Assembly (NCBI GenBank): GCA_033558025.1
Contig: JAUCEF010000010.1
Span: 1,699,001 to 1,763,000, forward strand
Direction of reading: 5' to 3'
DNA from: Phytophthora sp. 'mugwort'
Taxonomy: Eukaryota > Oomycota > Peronosporomycetes > Peronosporales > Peronosporaceae
Length of the DNA stretch: 64,000 nucleotides
The notes beneath the pieces were generated by a model. The model was not told where the DNA came from, searched no databases, and saw nothing but the letters and a program-made list of their open reading frames with translations. This document shows positions 22,305-33,478 of this stretch, piece by piece (position 1 is the stretch's first letter; each line of letters starts with the position of its first letter). Position numbers and translations under genes: made by a program.

Positions 22305-23630
22305 CTCGAAGCCTCCCTTTCAAGCGCTGTCTTTTTTCAGGGCGACTGCGGCACCCCCTTGCAGTCGTGCAGTGACTCCTCGTCGCTCTGAGCACTCGCA
22401 GGCGAAGTGGCCGGGCTGATGGCAGTCGTGGCAGCACATGTTTTGGCGTGCCTTGACTGGTCAGCGGAGCTAGGGCTCCCATATCGAGCACGATAAGCTG
22501 GCTTGTGCTTGTGCTCGACAGTGCGGGTTGTGGGTTGATCAGACCTCGCTATTGGTCGACTCCCTTCATACTTCACTCTTCTGAATTTACCTGGATTGCG
22601 CCGTGCTGTGTCGTCCGACGTTCATTGCGGTAACTGGCCATCACTTTCTGCCATGTACGCTAAGTGGTCAACGAGGCGATGCCCGTCACGGCGGAGTTTG
22701 AAATCGGAAGCCTCTCCACGAACAACTTGAGCTCATCAAAGTACTTAAGGTAAGATCTTGATGAAAGTGTGTATTGCATGACGAGCATTAGCCTCCACTG
22801 CCAAACCTCCAGGCAGTGAGTCTGCCATGTTCATCAGTCGCTGAGCGTACTCCTGGTAGGTTTCTGCTCGCATCTTCGGCTCTGCCATGAGTCTGCTCAG
22901 AAGTTCTTGCTCGGGAAGCTTTGACTGGAATTTATGCACAAGTAAATTGTTCGCGACGGATAGCGTTAAACTCTGGGGAGACATCCTTACTTCCAGAGCC
23001 AATCCGCGGCGTCACCAGTGAGCGAAACAGCGAAGCGACTGAGGCACTGCAATCCGTCCAGCGGTGACCATCGAGAATTCGAGCGTCGTTCAGCTGATTG
23101 ACAAACTTCCTCCACCGGAGCTTGGTTCTGGTGTCGAAAGCACCGATCGACACGGCTCCCGAAAACGGTTCAATGATGAGGTTCTCGCGGTTGGGTCTTC
23201 CTCCAGCAGGCAAATTCTCGATTTCGTTGAACAAAAATGATCGAACTGGCTGCTGGTGCTCAAGGCAGTTAGCCACCGACGGTGCAGCAACATTGGGCAT
23301 CATATCGCTTTCAAGCGCGGGAGGAGCAACCCTTGAGGCTGCGTTCCGGGCCTGGCCGTCGTTGGATTGCCCTAGGCGCAGTGAGGCTTGTTGGGGAGTT
23401 GCATCGGCCTCGCCGCCATCATCGGTACCTTCTCTTGACACTGGTTTTTCTTGGAGGATTGGACCTCTGGATGAGGCTTGCGTGCTCCGTCCAGGGCGTT
23501 GCGTAGGGTTGTCGACTGGCCTTAGGCCTTGCCTGTACAACGATGATTCACGCGCCCACGAACTTGCCTGGGACTTGGCGCGCTCTTCGTAGCTTGGCGT
23601 CCTCGAGAACTGACAGCTGCTAGCCGAATC
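22305..23630 (-). pseudogene. Ty3/gypsy-like gag fragment inserted in the DUF6818 gene
   Basis: Read on the minus strand from about 23630 it gives an open N-terminal region (YEERAKSQASSWARES, then the 202-codon frame 23540-22932), a gag-like LPEQELLSRLMAEPKM ... YAQRLMNMADSLPGG segment (23002-22745), and near 22420 a perfect zinc knuckle CHDCHQPGHFACEC (C-x2-C-x4-H-x4-C). Gag proteins package retroelement RNA and the knuckle binds nucleic acid. No LTR, protease or reverse transcriptase is present, so only the gag part remains, and it is frameshifted. Confidence 0.7.
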
Positions 23631-23633
23631 GGT

Positions 23634-23905
23634 GGGGGAAGGCAGAGGCTCGTCGTGCCGAAGAAGATCAACGTCGCCGTGATGACATTGCTGCTCGTGA
23701 GGCGCGGTTTCTTGCGGACAAGGCAGAGGCCGTAGACAAGATCGATATGGCGGAACGTGCTCGCCGTGATCACGAGGAAGCCCGGGCTCGCACGCAGCAA
23801 CTGATGCTGATTATCCAAGCAATCACCAAGAATTCCTTAGCTGGACTCAATATGGGTTTCTCAGGGTATGCAGAACGAAGTGAGGCTCTCCAATTCATAT
23901 TGTAG
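23634..23905 (+). pseudogene. Probable C-terminal coiled coil of the DUF6818 gene
   Basis: A plus-strand frame of about 90 codons starts KAEARRAEEDQRRR, continues through ADKAEAVDKIDMAERARRD and ends QFIL before a stop at 23905. It is strongly charged with heptad-like spacing. DUF6818 proteins end in such Glu/Arg-rich coiled coils, and the first part of the gene stops at about 22300, so the simplest reading is that the gag fragment split one gene. The join cannot be proved by eye. Confidence 0.45.
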
Positions 23906-24013
23906 TCGTGTTGTACGTAGCACTAAGCCTCCAAACTGACTAAGTCAAACAATGTTACATGAAAATCATTCAAAGTTATCCGTTGGTCACCTGCCTGCGT
24001 CTTCTGTACAGCT

Positions 24014-25325
24014 TTACAACCTACTCCAGTTGTGCTGGCATCTCCATTTGGTATTTCGCAAATCCGCGAAGTTCGTGCGGATTTGCGAAATACCTACCGT
24101 TCGCACACGGTAATTCGCCATGCGGAACAGGTTATTTAGCCGGAGCCCACGAAGCTCAGGGTCGTAGGGTAGCGGAAGACTGAGGCGGCTAGACGTTTTG
24201 AACGCTCCCCATTCTCCATTGAGCCGCCTGCCGTACGGAAGTGATCGCATTATGCATCGTCCGGGCGGAACTCCTGAGTGATGGCCACAGTCGTTCCAGG
24301 TTCCGTCCTTAAGCGGGTGGGATTCGTCCGGCCACCGCGGTCGAACACGGGAAGGCGGAGTCCGACACAACGTTCACCCTCGCGTCGGGGCAGTGGACGG
24401 GATCCTGCAACTTGGCCCGAAAGCCGAACGAGGTGTCGGAGTCGTTCCACGACCCCGGACAATTATGTCTGCACCACACGATGCTCCCGTCGGCGGCGAA
24501 GCAGATTGTCCCGGTTACGAAGACGGAATGAAGCCAGCCATTGTCTGCCGGTCGGCGTTGGACGGCTGCTGGACCTACACAATAATAGGTGTTAATATGG
24601 TAATAATCATTGCTGTCAAAGAATGTTTTTCGTATACCTTGAAGTTTTTTTCCGTCTATGAATCCAAATGTGTACTTGAGCAGAGGCTCGCGGGCTTCGA
24701 CTAGCTTCGACAGTTCCGTTTGACGGGCAGGAGACGGCCATGAAATCCGCGCAGGTGCGTAGTTGCTGAGGGTTTTGGACACCATTTCCTCGGCCCTCAT
24801 CGACGTGCGCGACAGAGTACTTGTTACTTGGGGGTGCACCAAACAACATGCACAAGCTGCCCAGCTCCATCGAGCCGACATAGAAACACAGTAGAAGTCA
24901 CAAGACCTGGTGATAGTAACGGAGCTTGGGTGTGCGGCCCCTCGATTGCGTACGCGGGATGTAGTAGAAGCGGGTAAACCGCCTAAGCAGTTGGTGAACG
25001 CAGGTCTGCACTCGTGCATGTAGCAGCAAAACATGGTAAATAGATAGTTGGTTTAAAACACAGCAACATTGGTGTCATACCTCGTCAAACCCGTAGCGTT
25101 CAGGAAGTTGAGGTCGGTGCCGTACTTGTACAACACTATCCACGCTGAGTCACATGGCGTGTCTAAGCACTGGACCGTCGAGTAGTGGTGGCTCCGCATC
25201 GCAATCTTCCTCGCCTTCTTTACTAACAAGCGAAACACCTCCCGCCTCACCTCGCTCAGCTTCTTAACTTTATTCTCGACGGCGCCGGCCACCACCAGCA
25301 ACACGTCCGAGTCCTCGTCCGTCAT
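24014..25325 (-). pseudogene. PIF/Harbinger DDE_Tnp_4 transposase (element 1)
   Basis: The N-terminus starts MTDEDSDVLLVVAG (25325) and runs to GTDLNFLNATGLTR, where a GTATGA donor suggests a short intron. After it, partly in another frame, come LGSLCMLFGAPPS, ISWPSPARQTELSKLVEARE and FGFIDGKKL (first catalytic Asp). A second intron-like GTATAC...TGTAG follows, then NGWLHSVFVTGTICFAADGS, WCRHNCPGSWNDSDTSFGF and VVSDSAFPC (second Asp). Finally GEWGAFK (Glu) and LSLPLPYDPELRGLRLNNLF lie near 24150. The D-D-E order fits PIF/Harbinger transposases, which cut and paste DNA at 3 bp targets. At least three frameshifts inactivate it. Confidence 0.82.
24050..24094. repeat. Perfect 18 bp inverted repeat, 9 nt loop
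   Basis: Arms 24050-24067 and 24077-24094 are exact reverse complements (GGTATTTCGCAAATCCGC) around loop GAAGTTCGT. It lies at the 3' end of the Harbinger transposase relic. Confidence 0.9.
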
Positions 25326-25545
25326 CTCAGCTGACTGCTTGTGCACAACTTGAAGAATGACAAAATCTGGAAGTGTGTGTGCCCGACATGTCCGAGACAA
25401 AGTGTCGGGTACATTCTAAGGCACTAAAAAGCTATGGCTGTTGGCGGATTCAGGGCCGTATCAGTAGGACGCGGGTAGTAGCTGTACGACACTTGCGGTG
25501 GACGTTTTTATCGATAAATCGACATATATCTTTTTTTATGCCGGC

Positions 25546-25597
25546 CTTATCTACTACAGATAAGGCGGTGACATAATGCATATTCGGCAGGCTTCCA
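25546..25597 (-). repeat. Right terminal inverted repeat of the composite Harbinger element
   Basis: Partner of 19504-19556 in inverted orientation; followed by the TTG target duplication at 25598-25600. Confidence 0.8.
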
Positions 25598-25600
25598 TTG

Positions 25601-26570
25601 TCTCACTCGTTGGAATAGTAGCTGACTTATAATGACTCGACGTGTCCCCTTCAGTTTTGATAAATTATTTGAGCATTTATTTCCCGACGAGCTCTGCTTG
25701 GAGTTCAAAGATATTAGCAAGACGTTGCTAAAGCCTAATCACCAGGCATTACTGGCTATCAAGTGTCAATGTGTTTTGCTGGAACCGATTGCGACCGTCT
25801 CAACTCAGCTGGGTGGTCAAGCGTATCCAGCACTGCCGCTTGTCATGCCTGCAATCGAGGCCCTAAAAGACGTTCTGAAGGATAGCAAAGGTTTTGGTGA
25901 CATCTTAAATTCTGCCGGGGAGGAGACCTACGTGGAAGAAATTCGAGTGCTTCTGAAAGATTGCCAAGCTGTGATTAGGAGGTTGTTTGACAAGCGATTT
26001 GCAAAGTTGAAGTCGATCGATCTGGACTGGATTGCATACTTAGGTTCTTGAGTGGCCAGCGAAATGAACCATTTGACAGTTGAGATCGCGTCGAACGCTC
26101 GAACTCAATTTCTTGCCGCCGCTGCTGAGTTTACACCTGATCGTATACCTTCTGAGAGCACCGGTACCTTGTCTGGAACAACAGCGAAAGCCCGCGATCG
26201 CGTAACTAGCCGTATGTTTGGCAAGAAGAAATCTGCGGAAGCACCTGCGAGCGGGATTTTAATGAATATTTGGCGGCTGCCAAAATGCTGGACACTTTGA
26301 CTGATGAAAAGTTCAACAACTTCGACTGGTTGCGCGCTAACAAGGGGTCGTATCCTATTCTCAGTAAATTAGCACGTAAATGGCTGGACTGTTGCAACAA
26401 GCGTTCCGTCAGAGCGAGCTTTTTCTACCAGCGCAAACACCATCAACGCTAAGCGCAGCTTGGCTCCGGGTTGGTTAGGGATCTCGTATTCGTCGCGGAG
26501 AACACACATAAGAAAAAAAAAACAGTTCAGCGTGAAGGCGAAACAGCCAGCGAGGCGTATTTGCTGTAAC
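25601..26570 (+). pseudogene. hAT transposase, C-terminal half (split by Harbinger insertion)
   Basis: Directly after the target duplication the frame reads LTRWNSS, the conserved Arg-Trp motif of hAT transposases, and continues (past a TGA at 25623) with FDKLFEHLFPDEL, then STQLGGQAYPALPLVMPAIE. After another in-frame TGA at 26049 it gives MNHLTVEIASNAR, and after a frameshift SYPILSKLARKWL and SVPSERAFSTSANTINAKRS, the hAT dimerisation signature, ending near 26570. Placing this after the N-terminal half and counting one TTG copy restores VVDCLTRWNSS in a single frame, so the two halves are one gene. Confidence 0.8.
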
Positions 26571-26763
26571 CCAACAAATCGAATACATTTCTTCAAGACA
26601 TGCTTGTTGATTCATAATTCCAACACTATTGTATAATTCAGAGCAGGAAGTAGGTAGGTCCTCCAGCTCAGCGCACACATTAGAAGACGGTGAGGTACCG
26701 TCGACGAACCACCGACGCCGGATTCAGCGTAGGCTCAGGTCCAGTGTATCGGTCGGTTTACAC

Positions 26764-27520
26764 TCAAACAAAATAGGCACCGTCGGCAGTCTCGAGAACG
26801 GTGTCGCCACATCTTCCTGTGTTGCTGGTGGTCAGTACGCCTCGTCCAGCTGGATGCCCATCCCCATTCCCTTCACGCCAAAACCCGCACAAACACGAAG
26901 AGCTACTTGTCCGGGATGCACACCCGGCCGCCGACGTCCATGTGAGGCCTGCCAGAGCTTGCACCTGCCGTACGGGCCCATCGTCTCCATCCACACCAGC
27001 GTTCAACGCAGAGCCCTCTCTTTTGGCCGACCCGTCGACACCCGGTGGCACGGGCGCCTCGAGCTACTTCAGGATCTTGTGGTCGACCATTCCAATGACA
27101 ATGAGAGCACGCTTGGCGAAGAGCGTGTGGAAGACCAGGAAGTGTTCGAGCTCCTGCGAGCGGCACGACGAGCTGACGTTTTACAGCGCGTGCTCCAGGC
27201 CCTTTTCGAGCTGCTGACGTGGCCCCAGCGACCAACGCGCGGCGCAGATGATCTTGTTATTGTCCAGCAGAATGTAGAGCCGCAGCGCGGCTCTCTTGCC
27301 CACAGTCTGCGCGACCACGACCTCCAGGCACTCGCCAGTGTGTGGACCGCACACCTTGTTGCCGTCACCACCTCCACTAGCGTGTGTAGCACGTCGGGCT
27401 GGAACAGGGCCACGGCGTCCCGCGTGATGCGCGCGATGATATCCAGCAGCGCGCACACATCCTTGACCTGCGAGCGCAGGTCCTGCAGAAGGTCTTGTCT
27501 TGGTAGTGTTCGCAGCTAGC
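26764..27520 (-). pseudogene. Unrecognised protein-coding relic
   Basis: On the minus strand two frames follow one another: DVCALLDIIARITRDAVALF to LVEVVTA (27490-27370), then GDGNKVCGPHTGECLEVVVA, LRLYILLDNNKIICAARWSL and, past an in-frame TAA and TAG, LEHFLVFHTLFAKRALIVIG and MVDHKILK. Residue composition and the run of sense across stops suggest a decayed real gene with one frameshift and two stops. I do not recognise the family; a large helical-repeat protein is possible. The long plus-strand frame over the same bases (26629-27519) is its antisense shadow. Confidence 0.4.
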
Positions 27521-28581
27521 TAATGCTAGAATCTGATTGGGCAATTGGATTGTGTGGATCACGTGGACGGAGGTAAACGCAGGTGCAGGTTAGCGCAGGT
27601 TGAGGCAAGGTTAGTAGCCCATCGGAGGCAGAGGTTAGTTAAGGGAGTTTAGCTTAACATCGACAGCTCTAGAATCCAGGCGCGGTGTGGGACGGCTTGT
27701 CTAAGTCTACTATTGCTAATGGCTACAAGAAAGCATACGGTAACCTGCTTGACGACTCATATAGCTGTTGACCTCACCGACAAGCTTGCTCTGCACTGCA
27801 CTATCGACAAATGGCGGAGAGGTCGACTCGAACGACTACATCGAAGGCGTCGAGTAGACTACGAGCTAAAGATAGAAACGCCTCTTCACAGCAATACCTC
27901 AATGAGAACAAAGGTATCGGTATACATATCGGTAACCGAAATCGAAAAGTCACTTTTTCTGTCCGGTACACTGTGCGGTATGTGGGCTGTCCACTACCGC
28001 AATCCCCCTGCCAATAGGGTCACCCAATATGCAAATAGCTTAGGGAGTTGGTGCAAAACAACAACGGTGAAATGCACGTACTTCGTAAAAAGCAACTGGC
28101 GAGGCCCAAGGTCACCTACTCGCACGGTTTTCTCGGAGGTGAGTGCCGCTCGTGCTGAGCTTTGGCACAGAGTCATCGATATGGGAGCTAGCGACCCCTT
28201 CAATTTGAGACGTGGAGCTGTTGTGTGCGCTAACTTTAATGCATCTTGTTTTCTTTACTATGGGTTTTCAAACACGACTGACCAGACGTCACCTACTCGA
28301 GCACTTTTATCGGAGGTGAGTGCGCGCTCGTGAAGCTTTCACGTAGAGTTTCAGTGGCATGGAAGTTAGCGACTCCTTCAATGTGAGCCGCGGAACTGTC
28401 GTATGCACTGAATTTGATGCATCTTGTTTTCGTTACTATTGGTTTCAAACAGGACTGACAAATCACCACCTACTCGCGCACATTGACCGGAGGTGAGTGC
28501 GTGCTTTGACGTAACACAAGACACATGGGAATCTGATGAACATATCTATTGTATCTTACTCTTCACTGCTGCTGTCGGATG
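27521..28581. other. Intergenic with a tandem ~180 bp repeat
   Basis: No gene recognised. Two diverged copies of a 177-187 bp unit and the start of a third lie at about 28111-28510 (see separate entry). Confidence 0.5.
28111..28510. repeat. Diverged tandem repeat, about 2.2 units
   Basis: The block CACCTACTCG ... TCGGAGGTGAGTGC recurs at 28113, 28290 and 28477, giving periods of 177 and 187 bp. Between the blocks, GCATCTTGTTTTC-TTACTAT and CAAACA-GACTGAC are also shared. Confidence 0.75.
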
Positions 28582-30497
28582 CTATTGTAGAGTAGACACT
28601 GGCGGCATCGTCACTCGAGGTGACAGTCTCTGTTGTTGAAGCCTTGGCATCGAGACCCTGAGCTTCTCGATGAGAGAGTCGACACCAGTTGGTTCGGCAG
28701 CGTCAGTGGGGCGTGTGTCGTTGAAAAGCCCTGCCTTCTTGAATTCACTCACGATTATTCGCGGGGTAAGCGCTTGCCAAGCCTCCGCGATCCAGGCAAT
28801 AATGTACCGACGCTTGGGTGCTACCAACTCGAATCGCTCGCTTGTTGACGCTGCCTACTAGGGGGTGGTGCAAGAGCAGCTCGCTGCACTGCATCTGAAT
28901 CTTGATATGAACTGCAGGAGTTGGAGTGAGGTCGGCAGCTCCAAACTGCCGAGACAACCTTCTGGGCTGCAGAGCTGGCAGCTGAGTCGGCAAAGTCAAC
29001 TTGGACATTCGTCGCTAGTGATACGCAGTCTTCAATTGGTGGAGTCTCTGTTTCAACAATACCACGGGCCGCTGCTGCCGTTTTGCAAGCTCTTGCAACA
29101 TGAGCACGAAGTTGTTCATCTGCTTTGCGTTTGCGATCGATAACTTGCTGGTGAGCTGAGATTTGTTCTTGAAGGTTGGTTACCCATCGCTTCCGCAGTA
29201 CATCCTTGAGTGGTTTGTTCCAAGTGATGTCTGCTGGTTGGCAAACAAATGTGTAGGGTGTAGGGCCTTTGACCAACACGACACCTATGATGCATAGTGG
29301 ACGACTTTTATCCGTCCAATGACCGGAAAAGTCGTCCCACAGCAGCAACACAGGTTCGTCCAGGCATTCGCGATCGGTGAAGTGGTAGAGGAGGAATTCA
29401 ATGGATAGATCGGCCGTCCACCATACATTTGCATTTCCATAAATTCGGCACCCTGTCAAATCTTGCAATGGTTGCACCTCATTCCAAGCGGTCCTTCCGA
29501 ATCCGTTACGTTGTGCCTTGTTTGCGGCTTGAATATCCGGCTTAGTGGAAGGTTTGCTCTTGAAAACTAGAAACGGAGGGCATTTAGCTCCTGTCGAGTC
29601 CGCAAGTAGCATCGCCGTTGCGCGCTCTTTATCCTTCCCCCACACTTGACCCGCACCGTCCGCTCATTGCGTCCCGAGAGCGTCCTACTCGGTAAATATT
29701 TAATAAGGCAGCTATCAAATAAATATTAGTTAAACAAATAAAGAAGCTTTCCCTCCGTACCTGTTTGGTCAGCATTGTAAACCTTTCTGACACCATGTTC
29801 AACGATGGCCCGGCGCACTTTAGCTGCAAAAGACTGCGCTGTTTGTACTGCGTCGTCAGGGTTGTCTGTTCTTGGCGAGTGCGTGCTCTAATTGAAAGGC
29901 GATGGCGCCGCATGTTTTTTTTTTGGTCAGGAGTAGGAAGCGGTAAAGATAGACCGAGGAATACTTAAAGCCCTTGCTACCTCCAGACCTTTACGTGCAG
30001 CATTGATAGCGACACATGAATGCCATCACGACGCAGGGTATTTACCCAAAGCACAATTTCTTGCTCAGCCTCTTTTGAGAGCGTTGTTGCCACTCCACGA
30101 CGCCGATGGCGCAGATGGGCTCCTCTACCTTGCGCACACTGCTCAAAGATGTACACCCTGTTAGATATCCATTTCCTGACCTGTTTCTTAAGCTTCCTAA
30201 GGCCTATTGCGTTCAGCATCCCAAAGGTAATTGTAATAGTAGCCATAAGGTCTTCATTCTCGTCATACAGCTCAACGCCGCGTCTTTTTGTGCGTAGGGA
30301 ACTGCCGCGCGTCTGTGCAGGTTGGGCTTGCGGCCCATGCCTTTAACCCTTGGTCTCGTCATCGTCACCTTTTTTTTTTTAATGATGCAGGATGCCAAGA
30401 ACGACGTTGACAAGACACCACAATCAGCAATTTTCTGACGCTTCTGATAAAATGAAACCAGATGTAAATGTATGGTATCTGATTGGATAAAACACAC
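28582..30497 (-). pseudogene. pogo/Tigger-like (DDE_1, CENP-B type) transposase, copy 1
   Basis: On the minus strand: an N-terminal HTH region (RRAAVPYAQKDAALxL near 30430; then LKKQVRKWISNRVYIFEQCA ... LSKEAEQEIVLWVNTLRRDG, a CENP-B-type DNA-binding module). It continues with RHRLSIRARTRQEQTT, a probable 70-80 bp intron at about 29760-29690 (GTACGG...GAGTAG), then MLLADSTGAKCPPFLVFKSK (first Asp), PVLLLWDDFSGHW (second Asp) and FVCQPADITWNKPLK (third Asp), ending with SEFKKAGLFNDTRP. Order and motifs fit DDE_1 transposases that target TA. The long frame 28821-29645 is open for 274 codons, but frameshifts elsewhere make the gene defective. Confidence 0.8.
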
Positions 30498-31761
30498 TGA
30501 CCTTTATGACAAAGCGACGCTTTGGGCAGGGGGATTACGGTATAAGCCATCGAAGTCAGAGCAGGTACAGTTCAGCGGAAAAGATAGACGAACATTTATT
30601 TTGAGATTATTTTTTATTCCTTGCAATCGAAATCACCAGGCTCGTTTTACCCAATAACATGCTGTTCGCTGCAGATCCGACAAATAGAAGCCGGGCACCA
30701 GTCCAGAATTTGACTTCAGCTGTACAGCCAAGCGCAGAAATGATAGGTAATAGAATGAATTGTATATTTAAACTTCGCAAAGTATTACTAGCACCTCTAG
30801 CGTATGCATTGACAAGCGTTAATGCTTGGTCTGCGTCCTTTACTCCTTCGCAAATGACTTGAGATTGTATGGTATAGAGAACAAAATGCAAAACCTCAGA
30901 GGGGCCATTTTTAGCGCATTTTGGAAGTCCTACTCTTTCGCCAACACGCGCACTTGTGATGCGCGAGCACACCACCAACACGTGTCAGAATAGCCCATTT
31001 GAGAATGAACAGTGATTGGCTCAAATTAGAAAATCATGCAAAGTACTCAGTAATTGGTCGAGTATTTGGCTAACATTGTAATTTGAGAAAGCTCGACTCA
31101 TGCGTATCCCACAGGTTCTCGACGGATGCTGCAGTGTGCAGCTAGACCACGGGGTTGAGAGGCAAGACTCTTAGTACTGCTGGCCCTGACGCACTGATCT
31201 CTGCGCCTTCATGCTCCATCTGGGCAAGATCATGCAGTAAGGTAAACGATGGTATGGGCTGCGCACACATCTTGATCTAGCTATTCAAAATAATCCTGGT
31301 AAGACATCTTCAACTAAGTACGATATCCTCTTTACGCAGCTTTACTGGCTTGATATAGACCTCCGCCGAATAGATCCACACATCCAACGACATCATGGCG
31401 TACGGCTAGCAGCGAGGGATGCCAGCGGACGAGATCAATCCCACATCGCACGGGGTAACGAGCGAGTCAGTTGTCTGCTGAAAAATAAATTGGTGCAGCA
31501 ATAATTGTAATACATTTGGTCCAATAATTTATTTTTAACCGTAGCTGATAGCTAACAGGTATCTATTGGCTACATGAAAATGACTTAAACCTGTATTGGA
31601 GCTAGTGTGAGCCAGTCGTTAGAGATGGTTGGCTTGATAGAGCTCCGGGACCAAGCTTTTGCCTCTAGTTTCATTTCTAAACTTACCTGAAGCCCGACAA
31701 CAGCCTTGAAGATGCTCGCTGCTCCCCGCCAACCCCGCCCACCATCTTCACCAACAGGCAG
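30498..31761. other. Intergenic; nothing recognised
   Basis: AT-rich and stop-rich. A short stretch at about 30662-30715 (NRSRAPVQNL when translated) resembles one at about 38160-38200 on the other strand, so both are probably pieces of the same dispersed repeat. Confidence 0.45.
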
Positions 31762-33478
31762 GTGGCAAACTTTTCTTCCGGTCGTGCCACGATCAGTACG
31801 ACGAGGTCATCCTTGAGTATTTCGCTTTACGTGCGGAGCGGTCCAGAAGCGCGCCACCGGCACAGGTACACGAACCTGATGCAGCATTTCAGGCGTGAGC
31901 ACCCCGCGTTTGCCGAGGAAATGCTAGCGGAACGTCCGGTAAGACCGATTCTGTTTTTAGCTACGCCCGCCACTCCGCCCAGCATACATTCGGCTCGCTA
32001 AAGTTACTGATCAAGTGCAACTTATCTCTCTTTCTGCGAGAGCAAGCTCGCTCGGTGGTAAGTTCTAAGTTAAATATTTTAGATGCACGTTCTGACTGAC
32101 CGACTAACCTCCCTTTTCACAATTCGCGATACAATGTCAGGTATTCTAATCTCAAGCCTATCTCTGTGCAGACGCTGCGGCTTGTGCTGGAGGCGGTGAC
32201 ACGCGCCGTCGAGCATTCAATCGCTGCAGAAATTTTGGAGCGCTTTGGTCTCGTCTTTGACGGGTGGAGCCATGCCTCAGAGCACAACGTCGCCGTCTTC
32301 GCGTGATACGAGGTGGTCGGCGAGGTTCGTTGCCCTCTGTTCTGCATGGCCCCCTCGTCAGCGAGGAGTCCGACGATCTGTCGGCCGCAACGCACCGAGC
32401 TTTCCTGAGCGCGGCGCTGTTGCAGGATACAACAAACGACTGGAGCAGTACCTCTTCCTTGTCGGAGACAACTTCTCTGTCAACCGCAGGCTCGCTGCGC
32501 TCATGGACGTACCGCTAATCGGTCGTGCTATCCATCGTCTCAACCGAGCGGTAGCCGCACAACTATGTGAGCATGCAGATGATTTGGACTTGGTGTAGGC
32601 GCTGGTACTGAAGTTACGGACCTTAAGCCATTCCGCAAAATTACGGTAAGTATTGATAATATTTTATAATTTTTGTGAACTTTTGTCCAAATTTGTGATT
32701 TTTATACTACTGTGGCTGCGGACTAAATCCGACCCTTCGGCCAATCATCCGTCAGCAAACTCGCTGGGGCTCCACGTTCGCGATGCTAAATCTTTATTTC
32801 GAGTTTCTTCCGTTCCTGGACACCGAGGACGAAGTGATCGCAGAGCTGGTGCCTTTTGCGGCAGCCAATAGTCGGCTGCGCGACCTCCTCGACGAGCCGA
32901 AGACGTCGAGTGTGTCCAAGGCACTACAGGGCGGCAAGGTCAACCTACTTGATGTTCGAGTATGGTTCGACGGCCTCATCGCTGCTAAGGAGCAGTACTC
33001 CCGTTATCTTGGTACGTATGCTTATCGTTGGTTATGTTTGGTTACTAACATGATATTTGTGTGCATTTTTGTATACAGCCCCAAGAGCGGACATTGTTCG
33101 CAGCCCCGAGTTCGGGTCGGGGTGCGTTCGGGTGCTTAAGGGTCAAACAGTTCGCTTGACCCGGGCTGAGAAGGCGGCAATGGGGGCATTCCTTGTTAAT
33201 ACACCAACGCGGGGTGCGCAGCAGGAGGAGAAGAGGCCAGCGCCTAGTTCTTGGAGCGGTTGCAGAAGCGCCGCCGACTGGAAGAGCACCAGCCAGCATA
33301 TGAGCTGCTGGGTTCCGTCCCGCCCACGTCGAGCGTGGTCGAAAGATTCTTCAGTGTCCCTCGAACCACGTTCGTCATTCAGCGGCACTCTCTGCAGCCG
33401 TATACGCTGGAGATGCTGTTATTTCTACGTCAAAATACAGGTTACTGGGATGCGCGAGCAGTTGAAAGTGCAGAGTGA
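31762..33478 (+). pseudogene. hAT transposase with three introns, copy 2
   Basis: Exons read in order: YTNLMQHFRREHPAFAEEML (BED finger end), intron GTAAG...TGCAG at 31939-32171, then RLVLEAVTRAVEHSIAAEIL, FGLVFDGWSHASEHNVAVF, CMAPLVSEESDDLSAATHRA, FLVGDNFSVNRRLAALMDVP. A second intron starts at 32646. The third exon has LRPIIRQQTRWGSTFAMLN (hAT Arg-Trp motif), KALQGGKVNLLDVRVWFDGL, an intron GTACG...ATACAG at 33012-33078, and RLQKRRRLEEHQPAYELLGS with VERFFSV and LEMLLFLRQNTGYWDARAVE at the end. Nearly the whole transposase is here, but several single-base shifts and a lost acceptor for intron 2 break it. The host gene family is cut-and-paste hAT with BED finger. Confidence 0.8.

Larger units (their letters stand above)
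19504..25597. mobile_element. Composite PIF/Harbinger-type element, 6.1 kb, with SET and DUF6818 genes
   Basis: The two ends are imperfect inverted repeats of about 50 bp. Left reads GATGCCTGCCAAATATACG and continues to CCGCCTTATCTGCAGCAGAT; the right end read inward on the minus strand gives GGAAGCCTGCCGAATATGC and CCGCCTTATCTGTAGTAGAT. A 3 bp target duplication TTG lies outside (19501-19503 and 25598-25600; ATTG if one more base is counted). Three-base duplications fit PIF/Harbinger elements. Inside are a minus-strand DDE_Tnp_4 transposase near the right end, a plus-strand DUF6818 gene, a plus-strand SET-domain gene near the left end, and a gag fragment. All genes carry frameshifts, so the element is dead. 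Confidence 0.8.

Noticed and set aside
26629..27519. 296-codon plus-strand open frame
   Set aside because: The minus strand has more protein-like sequence over the same bases (for example LRLYILLDNNKIICAARWSL); the plus frame is Arg/Ser-rich antisense.
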